Part shown: positions 40,428 to 49,155 of the stretch, in pieces
Numbering within the stretch: the first letter of the stretch is position 1
Layout of the letters: each line of letters starts with the position of its first letter
Origin: JAAYED01 sp040772225
GTDB taxonomy: Bacteria > Chloroflexota > Anaerolineae > UBA1429
Length of the DNA stretch: 64,000 nt
Assembly (NCBI GenBank): GCA_040772225.1
Contig: JAXGYO010000003.1
Coordinates: forward strand, 186,001-250,000
Reading direction: 5' to 3'
Made by a program: the position numbers and the translations under genes
Notes under the pieces: generated by a model
Database searches by the model: none
Told to the model about the DNA's origin: nothing
What the model saw: the letters and a program-made list of their open reading frames with translations, nothing else

Positions 40428-41315
40428 ATGAGTCGTGTCGCGTTGATCCGAGGAGCCGACCGCGCCTGTAATGTTACTGCCGCGCTCGAGGCGATCGGAC
40501 CCGACATAGATCTGTCAAACAAGCAGCGTATTGTAGTCAAGCCCAACTTTGTCAGTGTATCGCGACCGCTCTCCGCCACCCATGTGGATGCCACGCGCGC
40601 CGTGCTCGCGTTTCTGCGGGATCATGGCGCCCGGAATATCACCCTTGCCGAGGGCCCCGCTTCAGGCCGGATGGTCGATGGGCTGGATAACTATGGCTAC
40701 CGGCCTCTGGTCGACGAGTATGGGCTCCACCTGGTGGATCTGAACAGCGACGAGACGTTGCCTATCGAGGGGCTGGATGCCCACTTTCGCCCCAAGACCA
40801 TCAATGTATCGCGCACCGTGCTGGAGAGTGACTATCGCGTCTCGGTGGGACCACCCAAGACGCACGATGAAGTGATGGTCACCATGTCCCTCAAGAACTA
40901 TGCTGTGGGCAGTGTGGTGCGCAAGCGCTCGATACATGAGGGGCACCGCGCGATCAACCTGAACATTTATAGACTGGCCAGGGTCACAGCCCCGCACCTG
41001 GCCGTCATCGACGGGTTTGTTGCGATGGAGGGCAACGGTCCCGCAGGCGGGACCGCCGTGGACTGGGGGATCGCACTGGCCAGCACCGATGCCCTCGCGG
41101 CTGACTGCCTCTCGGCACGCCTCATGGGCTTTGATCCCCATGAGGTCGGTTACCTGCACTACTGTCTGCTGGGCGGCCTCGGCGAGGGCGAGCCAGAACA
41201 AATCAGCGTCCTGGGGAACGTCGCGCCTGAAGCAGTCGGTCGCCGCTTCCGCCCGCACACATCCATCGCTCAGCAACGTGAATGGCGCGTTCCAGACGCG
41301 GAGCGCTATCTCTAG
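40428..41315 (+). CDS. DUF362 domain protein
   Basis: A 295-residue protein with the DUF362 core: VVKPNFVS near residue 42, TLAEGPASGRM, a VSVGPPKTHDEVMVTMSLKNYAVG segment and AVIDGFVAMEGNGPAGG. Unlike some DUF362 proteins it has no added ferredoxin-type Cys clusters. The family has no firm biochemical role. It is followed by a GH4 glycosidase 29 bases downstream and probably shares its promoter. ATG at 40428 follows AAAGGAGA. Confidence 0.75.
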   Translation: MSRVALIRGADRACNVTAALEAIGPDIDLSNKQRIVVKPNFVSVSRPLSATHVDATRAVLAFLRDHGARNITLAEGPASGRMVDGLDNYGYRPLVDEYGLHLVDLNSDETLPIEGLDAHFRPKTINVSRTVLESDYRVSVGPPKTHDEVMVTMSLKNYAVGSVVRKRSIHEGHRAINLNIYRLARVTAPHLAVIDGFVAMEGNGPAGGTAVDWGIALASTDALAADCLSARLMGFDPHEVGYLHYCLLGGLGEGEPEQISVLGNVAPEAVGRRFRPHTSIAQQREWRVPDAERYL

Positions 41316-41344
41316 ACCCTACACCACCGAAGGAGGACAGGTTC

Positions 41345-42646
41345 ATGGCCAGAATTGTGTTCTTGGGGGCGGGCAGTACCATCTTTGCCCGCAATGTTCT
41401 GGGGGATGCGTTGCATGTCCCCGCCCTGCGCGACGCCGAGATCGCGCTACTGGATATCGACCCGGACCGGTTGCACGTCTCCGAGGTCATGGTCAAGAAC
41501 ATCAACCGCACCCTGGGCGCACAGGCGACGGTGCAATCCTACCTGGCCAAGGATGCGGCGGCCGCTTTTCGCGGTGCTGACTATATCGTGAACGCCATCC
41601 AGGTGGGCGGGTATGAGCCCTCCACCGTGATCGACTTTGAGATCCCGAAAAAGTACGGCCTCCGCCAGACGATCGCAGACACATTGGGCATCGGCGGCAT
41701 CTTTCGCGCGTTGCGCACGATCCCGGTGATGCTGGACTATTGCCGGATCATCGAGCGCGAGTCCCCGAACGCCCTGATGCTGAGCTATAGCAACCCCATG
41801 GCCATGCTCACCGGGGCCATCCTCAAGGCGACAGACGTCGCCACCGTTGGGCTATGCCACAGCGTGCAGGTGTGTGCGCCGCACCTGTGCCGGGAACTCG
41901 ATTTGCCGGAGGACAATCTGCAGTGGAAGATCGCGGGCATCAATCACCAGGGCTGGCTCCTGGAGATCTCGCGCCATGGCGAGGATCTGTATCCTGAGAT
42001 CAAGCGCCGTGCCGCGATGCCCGAGTACAATAGCCGGGATGCCGTGCGCTTTGAGCTGATGAAGTGGTTCGGCTATTACGTCACCGAGTCCAGCGAGCAC
42101 ACGGCAGAGTATGTGCCCTGGTTCATCCGCCGCGACGCCCCCGAGTTGATCGAGCGCTTTAGCATCCCCCTGGACGAATACCCGCGGCGCTGCATCCGCC
42201 AGATCGAGCGCTGGGAGAGTATGCGCGCCGAGTTGCTGGAAGACAAGCCCATCGAGCATGTCCGCGGCCACGAGTACGCTTCCTACATCCTCGAGGCTGT
42301 CGAGACCGGCGTGCCCTTTACCTTTGGCGGCAATGTGCTCAATACCGGGCTGATCACCAACCTCCCGCCGCGCGCCACCGTTGAGGTCATGTGCGTAGCG
42401 GATCGCACAGGCATCACACCGACCTTTGTCGGCGATCTTCCGCCGCAGTGCGCCGCGCTCAACCGCACGAATATCAATGTGCAGGAGATGACCATCGAGG
42501 CCGCGCTCACCCAGCGCAAAGACGCCATCTATCAGGCCGCCATGCTCGACCCGCACACAGCAGCGGAGCTGACCATCGACCAGATTGTCGCGCTCTGCGA
42601 CGAGTTGATCGAGGCTCACGGCGCGTATCTGCCCGAGTACCACTGA
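41345..42646 (+). CDS. NAD+/Mn2+-dependent GH4 glycosidase (alpha-galactosidase/alpha-glucuronidase type)
   Basis: A 433-residue protein. ATG at 41345 follows GAAGGAGG. The Rossmann start is VFLGAGSTIFARNVLGD (5-21), and the metal and catalytic region is SYSNPMAML (147-155) with CHSVQ (171-175) and INHQGW. CHSVQ is the form seen in MelA-type alpha-galactosidases, whereas 6-phospho-glycosidases carry CN(I/V)P, so the substrate is a non-phosphorylated galactoside or glucuronide. The mechanism is oxidation at C3 followed by elimination. It acts in the cytoplasm on imported oligosaccharide and ends before a 15-base perfect hairpin. Confidence 0.87.
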   Translation: MARIVFLGAGSTIFARNVLGDALHVPALRDAEIALLDIDPDRLHVSEVMVKNINRTLGAQATVQSYLAKDAAAAFRGADYIVNAIQVGGYEPSTVIDFEIPKKYGLRQTIADTLGIGGIFRALRTIPVMLDYCRIIERESPNALMLSYSNPMAMLTGAILKATDVATVGLCHSVQVCAPHLCRELDLPEDNLQWKIAGINHQGWLLEISRHGEDLYPEIKRRAAMPEYNSRDAVRFELMKWFGYYVTESSEHTAEYVPWFIRRDAPELIERFSIPLDEYPRRCIRQIERWESMRAELLEDKPIEHVRGHEYASYILEAVETGVPFTFGGNVLNTGLITNLPPRATVEVMCVADRTGITPTFVGDLPPQCAALNRTNINVQEMTIEAALTQRKDAIYQAAMLDPHTAAELTIDQIVALCDELIEAHGAYLPEYH

Positions 42647-42664
42647 TCCGGCGCTCTTGCGACG

Positions 42665-42699
42665 AGAGCGGGGTGTGGACAGAATCCACACCCCGCTCT
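42665..42699. terminator. Bidirectional terminator-like hairpin
   Basis: Fifteen-base perfect arms (42665-42679, 42685-42699; core GCGGGGTGTGGA) around CAGAA, between the GH4 gene and a converging gene. Confidence 0.7.
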
Positions 42700-42743
42700 G
42701 TATGTCTGCACAACGTGCGGTTGCGGCGTGTCCCGCGACCTTG

Positions 42744-44222
42744 CTAGAGGGTTACCAGCCGCATGAGTCCCTGGTCGTCCGGCTCGAAAGCCATCGGCCC
42801 CTGGGGCACCAGCCGGTCGACAACGATATAACCTGCGTCCATGTATTCCCAGATGATCTGGAACGGCACGGTCCCCGGGACCCACTTTTCCACGATCATA
42901 ACGCCGTGCCCCGGCAGGATGGTGAACACCACCTGACGGGGATCCGCCGGATTGAGCAGCGACTCGGCCCGGGAAAAGGCGGCGCGGATGCCTTCCGCCT
43001 GCGCGCCCGTACCACAGGAGACCAGGTACCGATAGTAGGGCGCATCCAGGGGCGCAAACTGCACATAACGCGGATCATAGGCTGAGACGCCGCGATGTCC
43101 GTGAAGGCGTGAGCGGATCACAGGCACTGTCGTTTGCACGTCCCACGCGTCGCCCAGCACGATCCGCGGCAACGGCTCATCCATCTCCATCATCTCCACG
43201 GCTTCCGTGGACGGCGGCGTGTTCAGGTGTCCCTCCACATGCCGCACCTGGGCGCCCTGCCCGGTGGCGGTCACGCCCACGATGACGGCCAAATCGTCGT
43301 CCTTTAGCCGGCCCTTGTCGACGGGCCGTGCGCTGCCCGTCACCGTGGCGATGAGCGCCTCCAGCCTCGGCTCCCAGCTCGAAAAGCAGCCCTCGCTGTA
43401 CTGGCTGGAGAGCACTTCCGATATGGCCGGAATGTGCACCAAATCCGCCACCGTGATCATGTTGGTGAAAAAGCCCCGGTCGCCGATCTCGGCGCCCGCG
43501 CGCTTCATCGCCTCCGGCACCGTGGCGGCCGCCCACTCGGCCGCGGTCACCGGTGTACCGACTACCTCGTGGTCGGTGACCTCCGATGTGCAGACGGAGG
43601 TCACCATGCGGAGCGCGATGTCATCATAGAAGGCCTCGCCGGCCGCAGGATCGCTGGTCGGGTGTGCCCCGACCAGGTCAAAGTGATAGAGCGTCTCAGG
43701 TTCTTCTTCGCCTATCAGCAGCAGGAGACGGATGCACTTGGCCTGAGACTGCAGGATGCGCTCCAGGGACAGAATCGGCCCGCCACGCTGGCCCTGCTCA
43801 ACCAGCACCTGCCAGGCATCGGGCGCCAGGTCGGGGAACTGAAAGTCCTCCGGGCGGATAGGATCGCGCCCCAGCGCCGTCGCCAGATTGCCCATGATGC
43901 CGTCAAACTCGGCGCGGGTCATATGCACCAGGGTAAAGAGCGTCGGTGAATGTTCCAGTTTGTACCGGCGCCGCATGGTGAACATCAGCGCCTTGCGCCA
44001 GTTTAGCGACTGCCCATACCGATAGGTGGTCAACACCAGATCGGTGGCGGCATCGGGGACATCCGTGACGGCATGGCCCAGACGCACCAGACTGCGGCCG
44101 ATGCCCTCCATCACCCGCTTAAGCAGGGGGTGATCATGTCCGGGAACCAGCGCAGCACGCACCGGGCGGAGCCAGGCATGTGTCTGGCCCAGAGAGGGCG
44201 CTAGATGGGAAGCAACTACCAT
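42744..44222 (-). CDS. Unrecognised conserved 492-residue protein
   Basis: A soluble 492-residue protein, start at 44222 with AAAGGA upstream. I cannot assign it to a family. Visible features are a possible Rossmann-like N-terminus (LVPGHDHPLLKRVMEGIGRSL), a TDLVLTTYRYG strand-turn, and a helix pair around HMTRAEFDGIMGNLATALG. Further on are an SSQYSEGCFSSWEPRLEALIATVTGSARPVDKG segment that looks catalytic, EGHLNTPPSTEAVEM and a final VSCGTGAQAEGIRAAF stretch. No signal peptide or membrane helix. It is ten bases downstream of an SDR gene in one operon, so it may handle a carbohydrate or polyketide-like ketone. Its length, composition and coding signals match real genes nearby. Confidence 0.6.
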   Translation of the reverse strand: MVVASHLAPSLGQTHAWLRPVRAALVPGHDHPLLKRVMEGIGRSLVRLGHAVTDVPDAATDLVLTTYRYGQSLNWRKALMFTMRRRYKLEHSPTLFTLVHMTRAEFDGIMGNLATALGRDPIRPEDFQFPDLAPDAWQVLVEQGQRGGPILSLERILQSQAKCIRLLLLIGEEEPETLYHFDLVGAHPTSDPAAGEAFYDDIALRMVTSVCTSEVTDHEVVGTPVTAAEWAAATVPEAMKRAGAEIGDRGFFTNMITVADLVHIPAISEVLSSQYSEGCFSSWEPRLEALIATVTGSARPVDKGRLKDDDLAVIVGVTATGQGAQVRHVEGHLNTPPSTEAVEMMEMDEPLPRIVLGDAWDVQTTVPVIRSRLHGHRGVSAYDPRYVQFAPLDAPYYRYLVSCGTGAQAEGIRAAFSRAESLLNPADPRQVVFTILPGHGVMIVEKWVPGTVPFQIIWEYMDAGYIVVDRLVPQGPMAFEPDDQGLMRLVTL

Positions 44223-44232
44223 GGCAGTCCTT

Positions 44233-45033
44233 TCAGACGTCCTTTTTGCTCGGGGCAGTGGGCCAGCCTTGCAGGTGCAGGACGCCAATAAGCCAATCGC
44301 CGAAAGCTGGCCAGAGATCACGAAGGATATAGAGATACCCCGATGCGGGATAGATCAAGCGCCGCCTGCCACGCACAATTCCGCGCACGATCAAGTCCGC
44401 CAGGCGTTGCGGCGACACTTTGGGCGAAGCCAGAGGCATCCTCAAGTGCGCAATCAGCGGGGTATCGATCCTCCCGGGATGCACCACCATCACCCGTATG
44501 CCATCCAGCCGAAGCTCCTGCCGCATCACCTGCGCCAGTCCTGTCAGCGCCGACTTGCTGGCAACATAGGGCCCGTCACCCGGTATGGGGATCATCACAT
44601 CCTGGGTGCTCATGAACACCAGATGGCCACGGTGTCTGGCACGCATGGCGGGCAGTACCGCAAACACCGAGCGGGCAGCCCCGAGGAAATTCACGTCGAC
44701 GGCTCTTGCGAGGTCATCGATCGTCATCTCGCTTACAGCCGCCTGCACATAGATGCCGGCATTGGCCACCAGGATATCGATATGCCCCCACGCCTCGAGC
44801 ACGCTCTGCGCCATTCGGGCCATATCCTCATCGCAGGTGACGTCCCCGGGGATGGCCAGCGCCGATCCTCCGCGCGACGCGATGTCCGTCGCGAGAGCCT
44901 GCAGATCTTCCACCCGGCGCGCCACCAGCGCTACGGAAGCCCCGCCGTCAGCCAGGGCAACCGCCAGAGCACAACCGATGCCACTGGAAGCCCCTGTAAC
45001 AACGGCAACCTGGCCCGCTAACCTGCCCGCCAT
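44233..45033 (-). CDS. Short-chain dehydrogenase/reductase (SDR)
   Basis: A 266-residue classical SDR. The coenzyme motif is TGASSGIG (13-20), followed by NAG in VANAGIY. The active site has Ser in MSTQD and YVASK with Tyr-x-x-x-Lys, then HPGRIDTPL. The VALVARR segment after the second strand suggests NADP(H). It is the first gene of a two-gene unit with the unassigned 492-residue protein and diverges from a FAD oxidoreductase gene. Confidence 0.9.
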   Translation of the reverse strand: MAGRLAGQVAVVTGASSGIGCALAVALADGGASVALVARRVEDLQALATDIASRGGSALAIPGDVTCDEDMARMAQSVLEAWGHIDILVANAGIYVQAAVSEMTIDDLARAVDVNFLGAARSVFAVLPAMRARHRGHLVFMSTQDVMIPIPGDGPYVASKSALTGLAQVMRQELRLDGIRVMVVHPGRIDTPLIAHLRMPLASPKVSPQRLADLIVRGIVRGRRRLIYPASGYLYILRDLWPAFGDWLIGVLHLQGWPTAPSKKDV

Positions 45034-45062
45034 AGGCCTTTCCTCCTGCCAACTCGCACAGT

Positions 45063-45090
45063 ATTATAGAGCATATCTATCTGATCACAA
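45063..45090 (-). promoter_or_regulatory. Promoter of the SDR gene pair
   Basis: Minus-strand TTGTGA (45085-45090), 16 bases, perfect TATAAT (45063-45068). Confidence 0.6.
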
Positions 45091-45124
45091 TAGACTGGAA
45101 TCCTTGCTTCTTAGGAGAGAGCCC

Positions 45125-46462
45125 ATGTTCACAAACACCACGCTGCGCGAAACGATACCCGCCCAGGGAGCCGACTTCCAGGTGATTGTGGCCGGAGGCG
45201 GACCGGCAGGCCTGGGCGCAGCACTGGCATCCGCCCATATGGGCGCCCGCACGCTGCTGCTGGAGGCCCGCTCGTTCTTTGGCGGCGTGGCCGCTGTCGC
45301 TCTCTGGATGCCTATGAACCGCATGCTGTTGGAAGGCGGGCGCCGCGGCGGCGCGCACGACATGCTGGTGCGCAAGCTTACCGCCTATGGTGCCGATGCC
45401 TGGACACCCGGGCGGGACAATTGGATCAACGGGGACGGGATCGATGTGCACCCTGAATACCTGCGCATGGCCGCCTTTGAGGCGCTGGAGGAATCCGGCT
45501 GTCACTATCGCCTGTACAGCCCCGTGAGCGACGTTCTGATGGAGGGCGATCGCATCACCGGTGTCGTCGCCGCCGCCAAAGAGGGCCCGCAAACTTTTCA
45601 TGCCGAAGCAGTCGTAGATGCGACGGGAGACGGCGACGTAGCCTATCACGCAGGCGCCGAGATGGTGCAGGGTCGCGAGGAGGATGGCCGCTCGATGCCC
45701 GTTTCGCTGGTGTTCGCCGTAGCCAATGTCGACACCGAACGCCTCATCGCCTATGCCGATGGGCACCATGATGAGCTGGAAGCGATCTATCGCAAGGCCC
45801 ACGAGGCTGGCTTTGCCGTGGCCGCATGGTACGCGTACGACCGCACCACGTTACCCGGCGTCGTCAACATCAACAACGGGGGCTGGCGCGGCGCGGAGAA
45901 CATCGACGGTACGCGCAGCGCCGACCTGACCATCGCGGAGCGCACGGGCATGCAGGTCGCCATGGACTTTGTGAGGCTGGCCCGGCTGTACCGCATCCCA
46001 GGCCTTGAGCAATGCTATCTGGCGCGCGCTGGCGCCGCTGTCGGCGTGCGCGATACGCGCCGCATCGTCGGAGAGTACGTTGTCACCGTCGAGGATGCGC
46101 GCAGCGGTGCCGAGTTCCCGGATGTCATCGCCCGCAAGTACGGCGCCATCGATGCCAACCAGCTCTATACGGGCCCGATGGAATCAGGCTTTGCCTACCC
46201 CTACCGCGCCCTGTTGCCAAAGCGCATCGACGGCTTGCTGGTGGCGGGCCGCTGCGGCTCGGCGACCTTTCTCGGCCACGCAGCCGGAAAGAGCATGGGC
46301 AACATGATGGCCCTGGGCCAGGCCGCGGGGGTGGCCGCCGCCCTGTCCGCGCAGTCCGGCCTGACGCCGAGGGCTCTGCCGGTCTCTCGCGTGCAGGAGG
46401 CACTGGAGGAGATGGGTGTACACCTGGCACCTCCGGATGCACCGGCAGCATCTGGTCAATGA
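45125..46462 (+). CDS. FAD-dependent oxidoreductase (FAD_oxidored/thiazole-synthase-like group)
   Basis: A 445-residue flavoprotein. ATG at 45125 follows TAGGAGAGAG. The dinucleotide fold is VIVAGGGPAGLGAALAS (20-36), with a long FFGGVAAVALWMPMNR segment after the first strand-helix. ATGDGDVAYHAGAEMV carries the second FAD contact and GLLVAGRCGSATFLGHAAGKSMG the C-terminal one. Relatives oxidise unknown small molecules, often in sugar or polyol clusters. The gene ends at 46462 and a Mut7-C protein begins one base later, so the two are coupled. Confidence 0.83.
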   Translation: MFTNTTLRETIPAQGADFQVIVAGGGPAGLGAALASAHMGARTLLLEARSFFGGVAAVALWMPMNRMLLEGGRRGGAHDMLVRKLTAYGADAWTPGRDNWINGDGIDVHPEYLRMAAFEALEESGCHYRLYSPVSDVLMEGDRITGVVAAAKEGPQTFHAEAVVDATGDGDVAYHAGAEMVQGREEDGRSMPVSLVFAVANVDTERLIAYADGHHDELEAIYRKAHEAGFAVAAWYAYDRTTLPGVVNINNGGWRGAENIDGTRSADLTIAERTGMQVAMDFVRLARLYRIPGLEQCYLARAGAAVGVRDTRRIVGEYVVTVEDARSGAEFPDVIARKYGAIDANQLYTGPMESGFAYPYRALLPKRIDGLLVAGRCGSATFLGHAAGKSMGNMMALGQAAGVAAALSAQSGLTPRALPVSRVQEALEEMGVHLAPPDAPAASGQ

Positions 46463-46463
46463 G

Positions 46464-47255
46464 ATGTACCGCGCCTGGTGCCGCTTTTACGGACCGCTGA
46501 ACGATCTGCTGCCCACCGAACGGCAGCAGCACGACATCCCCTGGACCTGGGACACGCCAGAGCCGGTGCGAGAGATGATCGAGGGCCTGGGCGTGCCACA
46601 TGTGGAGGTCGGCCTGATTCTGGTGAACGGCGACGCTGTGGGCTGGGAGCACAGGCTGCAGGACGGCGATCGCGTGGCCGTGTACCCACACTTTGTCACG
46701 CTCGACCCCGCCAGTCCCATCAGCCTACGTTGTACGGAAGAGCCGTTGGGGAGCTTTGTACTGGATGTGCACCTGGGGAGATTGGCCCGGTGGTTGCGGC
46801 TGCTGGGTATCGATGCGGCCTACAGCAACGACTGCGACGACGAGACGCTGGCCAACATCTCCCGCGATGAGCATCGCATCCTGCTCACCCGCGACCGTCG
46901 CCTCTTGATGCGCTCCGCAGTGGAGCACGGACACTGGGTACGCACTCCCGAGCCGAGGGAGCAGCTATCTGAGGTCATCCGGCGGTATAACCTGCTGCCC
47001 CTGTTTCGCCCATACACCCGTTGCGCACGCTGCAACGGTCTGTTGGAGCCGGTATCGCGAGAAGAGGTGGCGCAGCTGCTCCAGCCGCGAACCGCACAGC
47101 TCCACACCGAATTCACGCGCTGCCAGCAGTGCGGGCAGGTTTACTGGCCTGGCTCTCACCTGCGGAGGCTCAGGGAGATACTCAACACGGTGCAAGAGGG
47201 CCTGCTAGATGAGGAGCAGCATCCGAAAGCGAAAAAGCGAGAGGAATTGGGGTGA
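46464..47255 (+). CDS. Mut7-C family protein: ubiquitin-like domain, PIN-like RNase domain, zinc ribbon
   Basis: A 263-residue protein. The start at 46464 (MYRAWCRFYGPLND) fits the N-terminal ubiquitin-like domain of the Mut7-C_ub type (about 1-80, ending ILVNGDAVGWEHRLQDGDRVAVYP). A Mut7-C RNase domain with a PIN-like fold follows (about 90-235: FVLDVHLGRLARWLRLLGID, ILLTRDRRLL). Its zinc ribbon is CARCNG and CQQCGQVYWPGSH. An endoribonuclease or RNA-binding role is predicted from the family and not proven. The four Cys and the acidic Asp residues of a PIN site are visible. It follows the FAD oxidoreductase with a one-base gap. Confidence 0.8.
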   Translation: MYRAWCRFYGPLNDLLPTERQQHDIPWTWDTPEPVREMIEGLGVPHVEVGLILVNGDAVGWEHRLQDGDRVAVYPHFVTLDPASPISLRCTEEPLGSFVLDVHLGRLARWLRLLGIDAAYSNDCDDETLANISRDEHRILLTRDRRLLMRSAVEHGHWVRTPEPREQLSEVIRRYNLLPLFRPYTRCARCNGLLEPVSREEVAQLLQPRTAQLHTEFTRCQQCGQVYWPGSHLRRLREILNTVQEGLLDEEQHPKAKKREELG

Positions 47256-47280
47256 CGTTCGGGGCACATGGCGCGAATAC

Positions 47281-47904
47281 TCAACTCCCGCGATATCTGG
47301 CCCCGTCATCGGCACCCAGACGCCCCTCAAGGATATCACGCAGATGTTCCTGAGCGGTGCTCAGCAACCAGTTCATGGTAGAAACGCTCACGCCTTCAGC
47401 ATCAGCGATGGCGGCAACATCGTATCCATGCGCTAAAGCACGCATCGCGCGTTGAGAGATCAGGGGCAGCGACGCAAGCGCGTCGGAGAGCACCACCCGC
47501 AGGTCCATCCCCTGACCGAGGCCCTCTTGTAGTGGTCCCGGGAGCGTGCCCAGCAGTTGCTCATAGACTCGCTCCGCGGCCTCCGCTTCTTCTCCTGAGC
47601 TATAGAGCAGGTTGTCGGCCCCCACGCGCACAGCGCCCCGAGAGGCCCCCTTGCGTACGCCATTCAGGCGCCGGTAAGCCTGGTTCTCGCGCACACGACC
47701 GTAAGGCGCATAGGCGAGATCGGTGCCAGACACGCCGAAACTCGGCCGAAAGCGGCGCCGCGCCTTTTCCCGTTGCAGCTCCGAGCGCGCCCACGCCGGC
47801 CATTGATCGGTCGATAGAGGCAAGTCATGCAGACCCGCGCAGGCCGCACAGACAAAAGCGGTCGGCTGGGTGAGTACCTTGCCACAGACGCAACACTTGT
47901 ACAT
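47281..47904 (-). CDS. Zinc-finger and helix-turn-helix-like protein of unknown function
   Basis: A 207-residue protein. The start at 47904 is proposed because it precedes the Cys cluster (CCVCGKVLTQPTAFVCAACAG); GGTGG lies upstream. The middle is basic (REKARRRFRPSFGV and YGRVRENQAYRRLNGVRKG), and the C-terminal 70 residues are helical and end ISQRAMRALAHGYDVAAIADAEGVSVSTMNWLLSTAQEHLRDIL. That ending resembles a sigma-70 region 4 or LuxR-type helix-turn-helix. It could be a DNA-binding regulator or RNA polymerase-associated factor. It converges on the Mut7-C gene and diverges from DegV. Confidence 0.6.
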   Translation of the reverse strand: MYKCCVCGKVLTQPTAFVCAACAGLHDLPLSTDQWPAWARSELQREKARRRFRPSFGVSGTDLAYAPYGRVRENQAYRRLNGVRKGASRGAVRVGADNLLYSSGEEAEAAERVYEQLLGTLPGPLQEGLGQGMDLRVVLSDALASLPLISQRAMRALAHGYDVAAIADAEGVSVSTMNWLLSTAQEHLRDILEGRLGADDGARYRGS

Positions 47905-48085
47905 AATACCACCGTGAATGTCTCGTGGCGGCTGACGTTGCAGTACGCCACCTAACTGACGTTGATCATCCTCCGAAAAGGACATCTCGTCAACTGGAGC
48001 AGCTGATGCGTCGCGGGCGTAACCGGACACTCGTTGCCGTGTTATCATTTGGGATGTGTATCTGACCACAACGGAGGAGGACACG

Positions 48086-48934
48086 ATGAGCTCTCACCGT
48101 ATCGCCATCATGACCGACAGCACCAGTGACTTGCCAGCCAACCTGGCCACAGAGCTCGGGATCGAGGTCATCCCTCTGTATGTGATTTTTGGAGAAGAAC
48201 ACCTGCGAGATGGTGTCGATATCGACACCGCTGCCTTCTACACGCGCCTGGCCCAGGGCCCGCACCACCCCAGTACTTCGCAGCCTACCCCGGCGGACTT
48301 TGTCAAGGCCATCGAGGCCTGCGAGGCGGACGAGATCGTGTGCATTCACATCAGCAACCGGCTGAGCGGCACCATCGCGTCGGCCAACGCAGCGCGGGAC
48401 GAGATCAGCAAGCCGGTGCACGTGGTTGACTCGATGTCCGTCTCGATGGGGCTCGGCTTTCAGGTCATGGCGGCCGCACGGGCGCGAAATGCTGGCGCCA
48501 CTGTCGAAGAGATTATCGCGGCGGTGACGCGGGTGCGGGACACGCTGCAGGTCGTGTTCACCGTGGAGACGCTCGAGTTCCTCCACCGGGGCGGACGGAT
48601 CGGATCCGGCGCCAAGATGCTCGGCACCGCATTGCAGCTCAAGCCTGTGCTAACAGTCGACATCAGTACCGGCTTGATCGATGCTGTGGAGCGGGTACGC
48701 TCGCGCAAAAAGTCGCTGGCCCGCCTGCCAGAGTATGTGCTGGAACGCATCGACGGCTCACAGCCGCTGCGCGTGGCCGTGATGCATTGGCTTGCCCCCG
48801 TAGAGGCTGAGACAGTCCTGGCGGACATGCGGGCACGCGCCAATGTCATCGAAGAGGTAAGTACCCATGTCGGGCCCGTGGTGGGAACCCATGCCGGACC
48901 GGGAGTCCTCGGACTCGCTGTTCACGTTGACTAG
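48086..48934 (+). CDS. DegV family fatty-acid-binding protein
   Basis: A 282-residue protein. ATG at 48086 follows GGAGGAGG. The DegV core is clear: IMTDSTSDLP (8-17), the IPLYVIF strand, TSQPTPADF, CIHISNRLSGTIASAN and the second-domain VFTVETLEFLHRGGRIG. FakB/DegV proteins bind fatty acids and hand them to the FakA kinase, but no fakA is seen here. A 20-base perfect hairpin follows the stop. Confidence 0.92.
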   Translation: MSSHRIAIMTDSTSDLPANLATELGIEVIPLYVIFGEEHLRDGVDIDTAAFYTRLAQGPHHPSTSQPTPADFVKAIEACEADEIVCIHISNRLSGTIASANAARDEISKPVHVVDSMSVSMGLGFQVMAAARARNAGATVEEIIAAVTRVRDTLQVVFTVETLEFLHRGGRIGSGAKMLGTALQLKPVLTVDISTGLIDAVERVRSRKKSLARLPEYVLERIDGSQPLRVAVMHWLAPVEAETVLADMRARANVIEEVSTHVGPVVGTHAGPGVLGLAVHVD

Positions 48935-48935
48935 G

Positions 48936-48985
48936 CACTATACCAGCAGGCGCCCCGGTGACCCCGGGCGCCTGCTGGTATAGTG
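48936..48985. terminator. 20-base perfect inverted repeat after degV
   Basis: Arms 48936-48955 and 48966-48985 (core TACCAGCAGGCGCCC) around a ten-base loop; begins just after the DegV stop. There is no T-run. The right arm lies about 170 bases upstream of the NUDIX gene. Confidence 0.65.
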
Positions 48986-49155
48986 AAGCGGCAACAGGGG
49001 CGGAGCACCCCATGGCGACGCGCCTGGCACGCCCGCCAGGATCGGCTGCTCGCCAGCACCCCTGGACGCATCAACACAGGACTTACGCACCTCCGCTTTG
49101 CAGGCTACGCTGGCTCTCAAACTATGCAATTCTTCTAGCGAGGAGGCACATCCTG

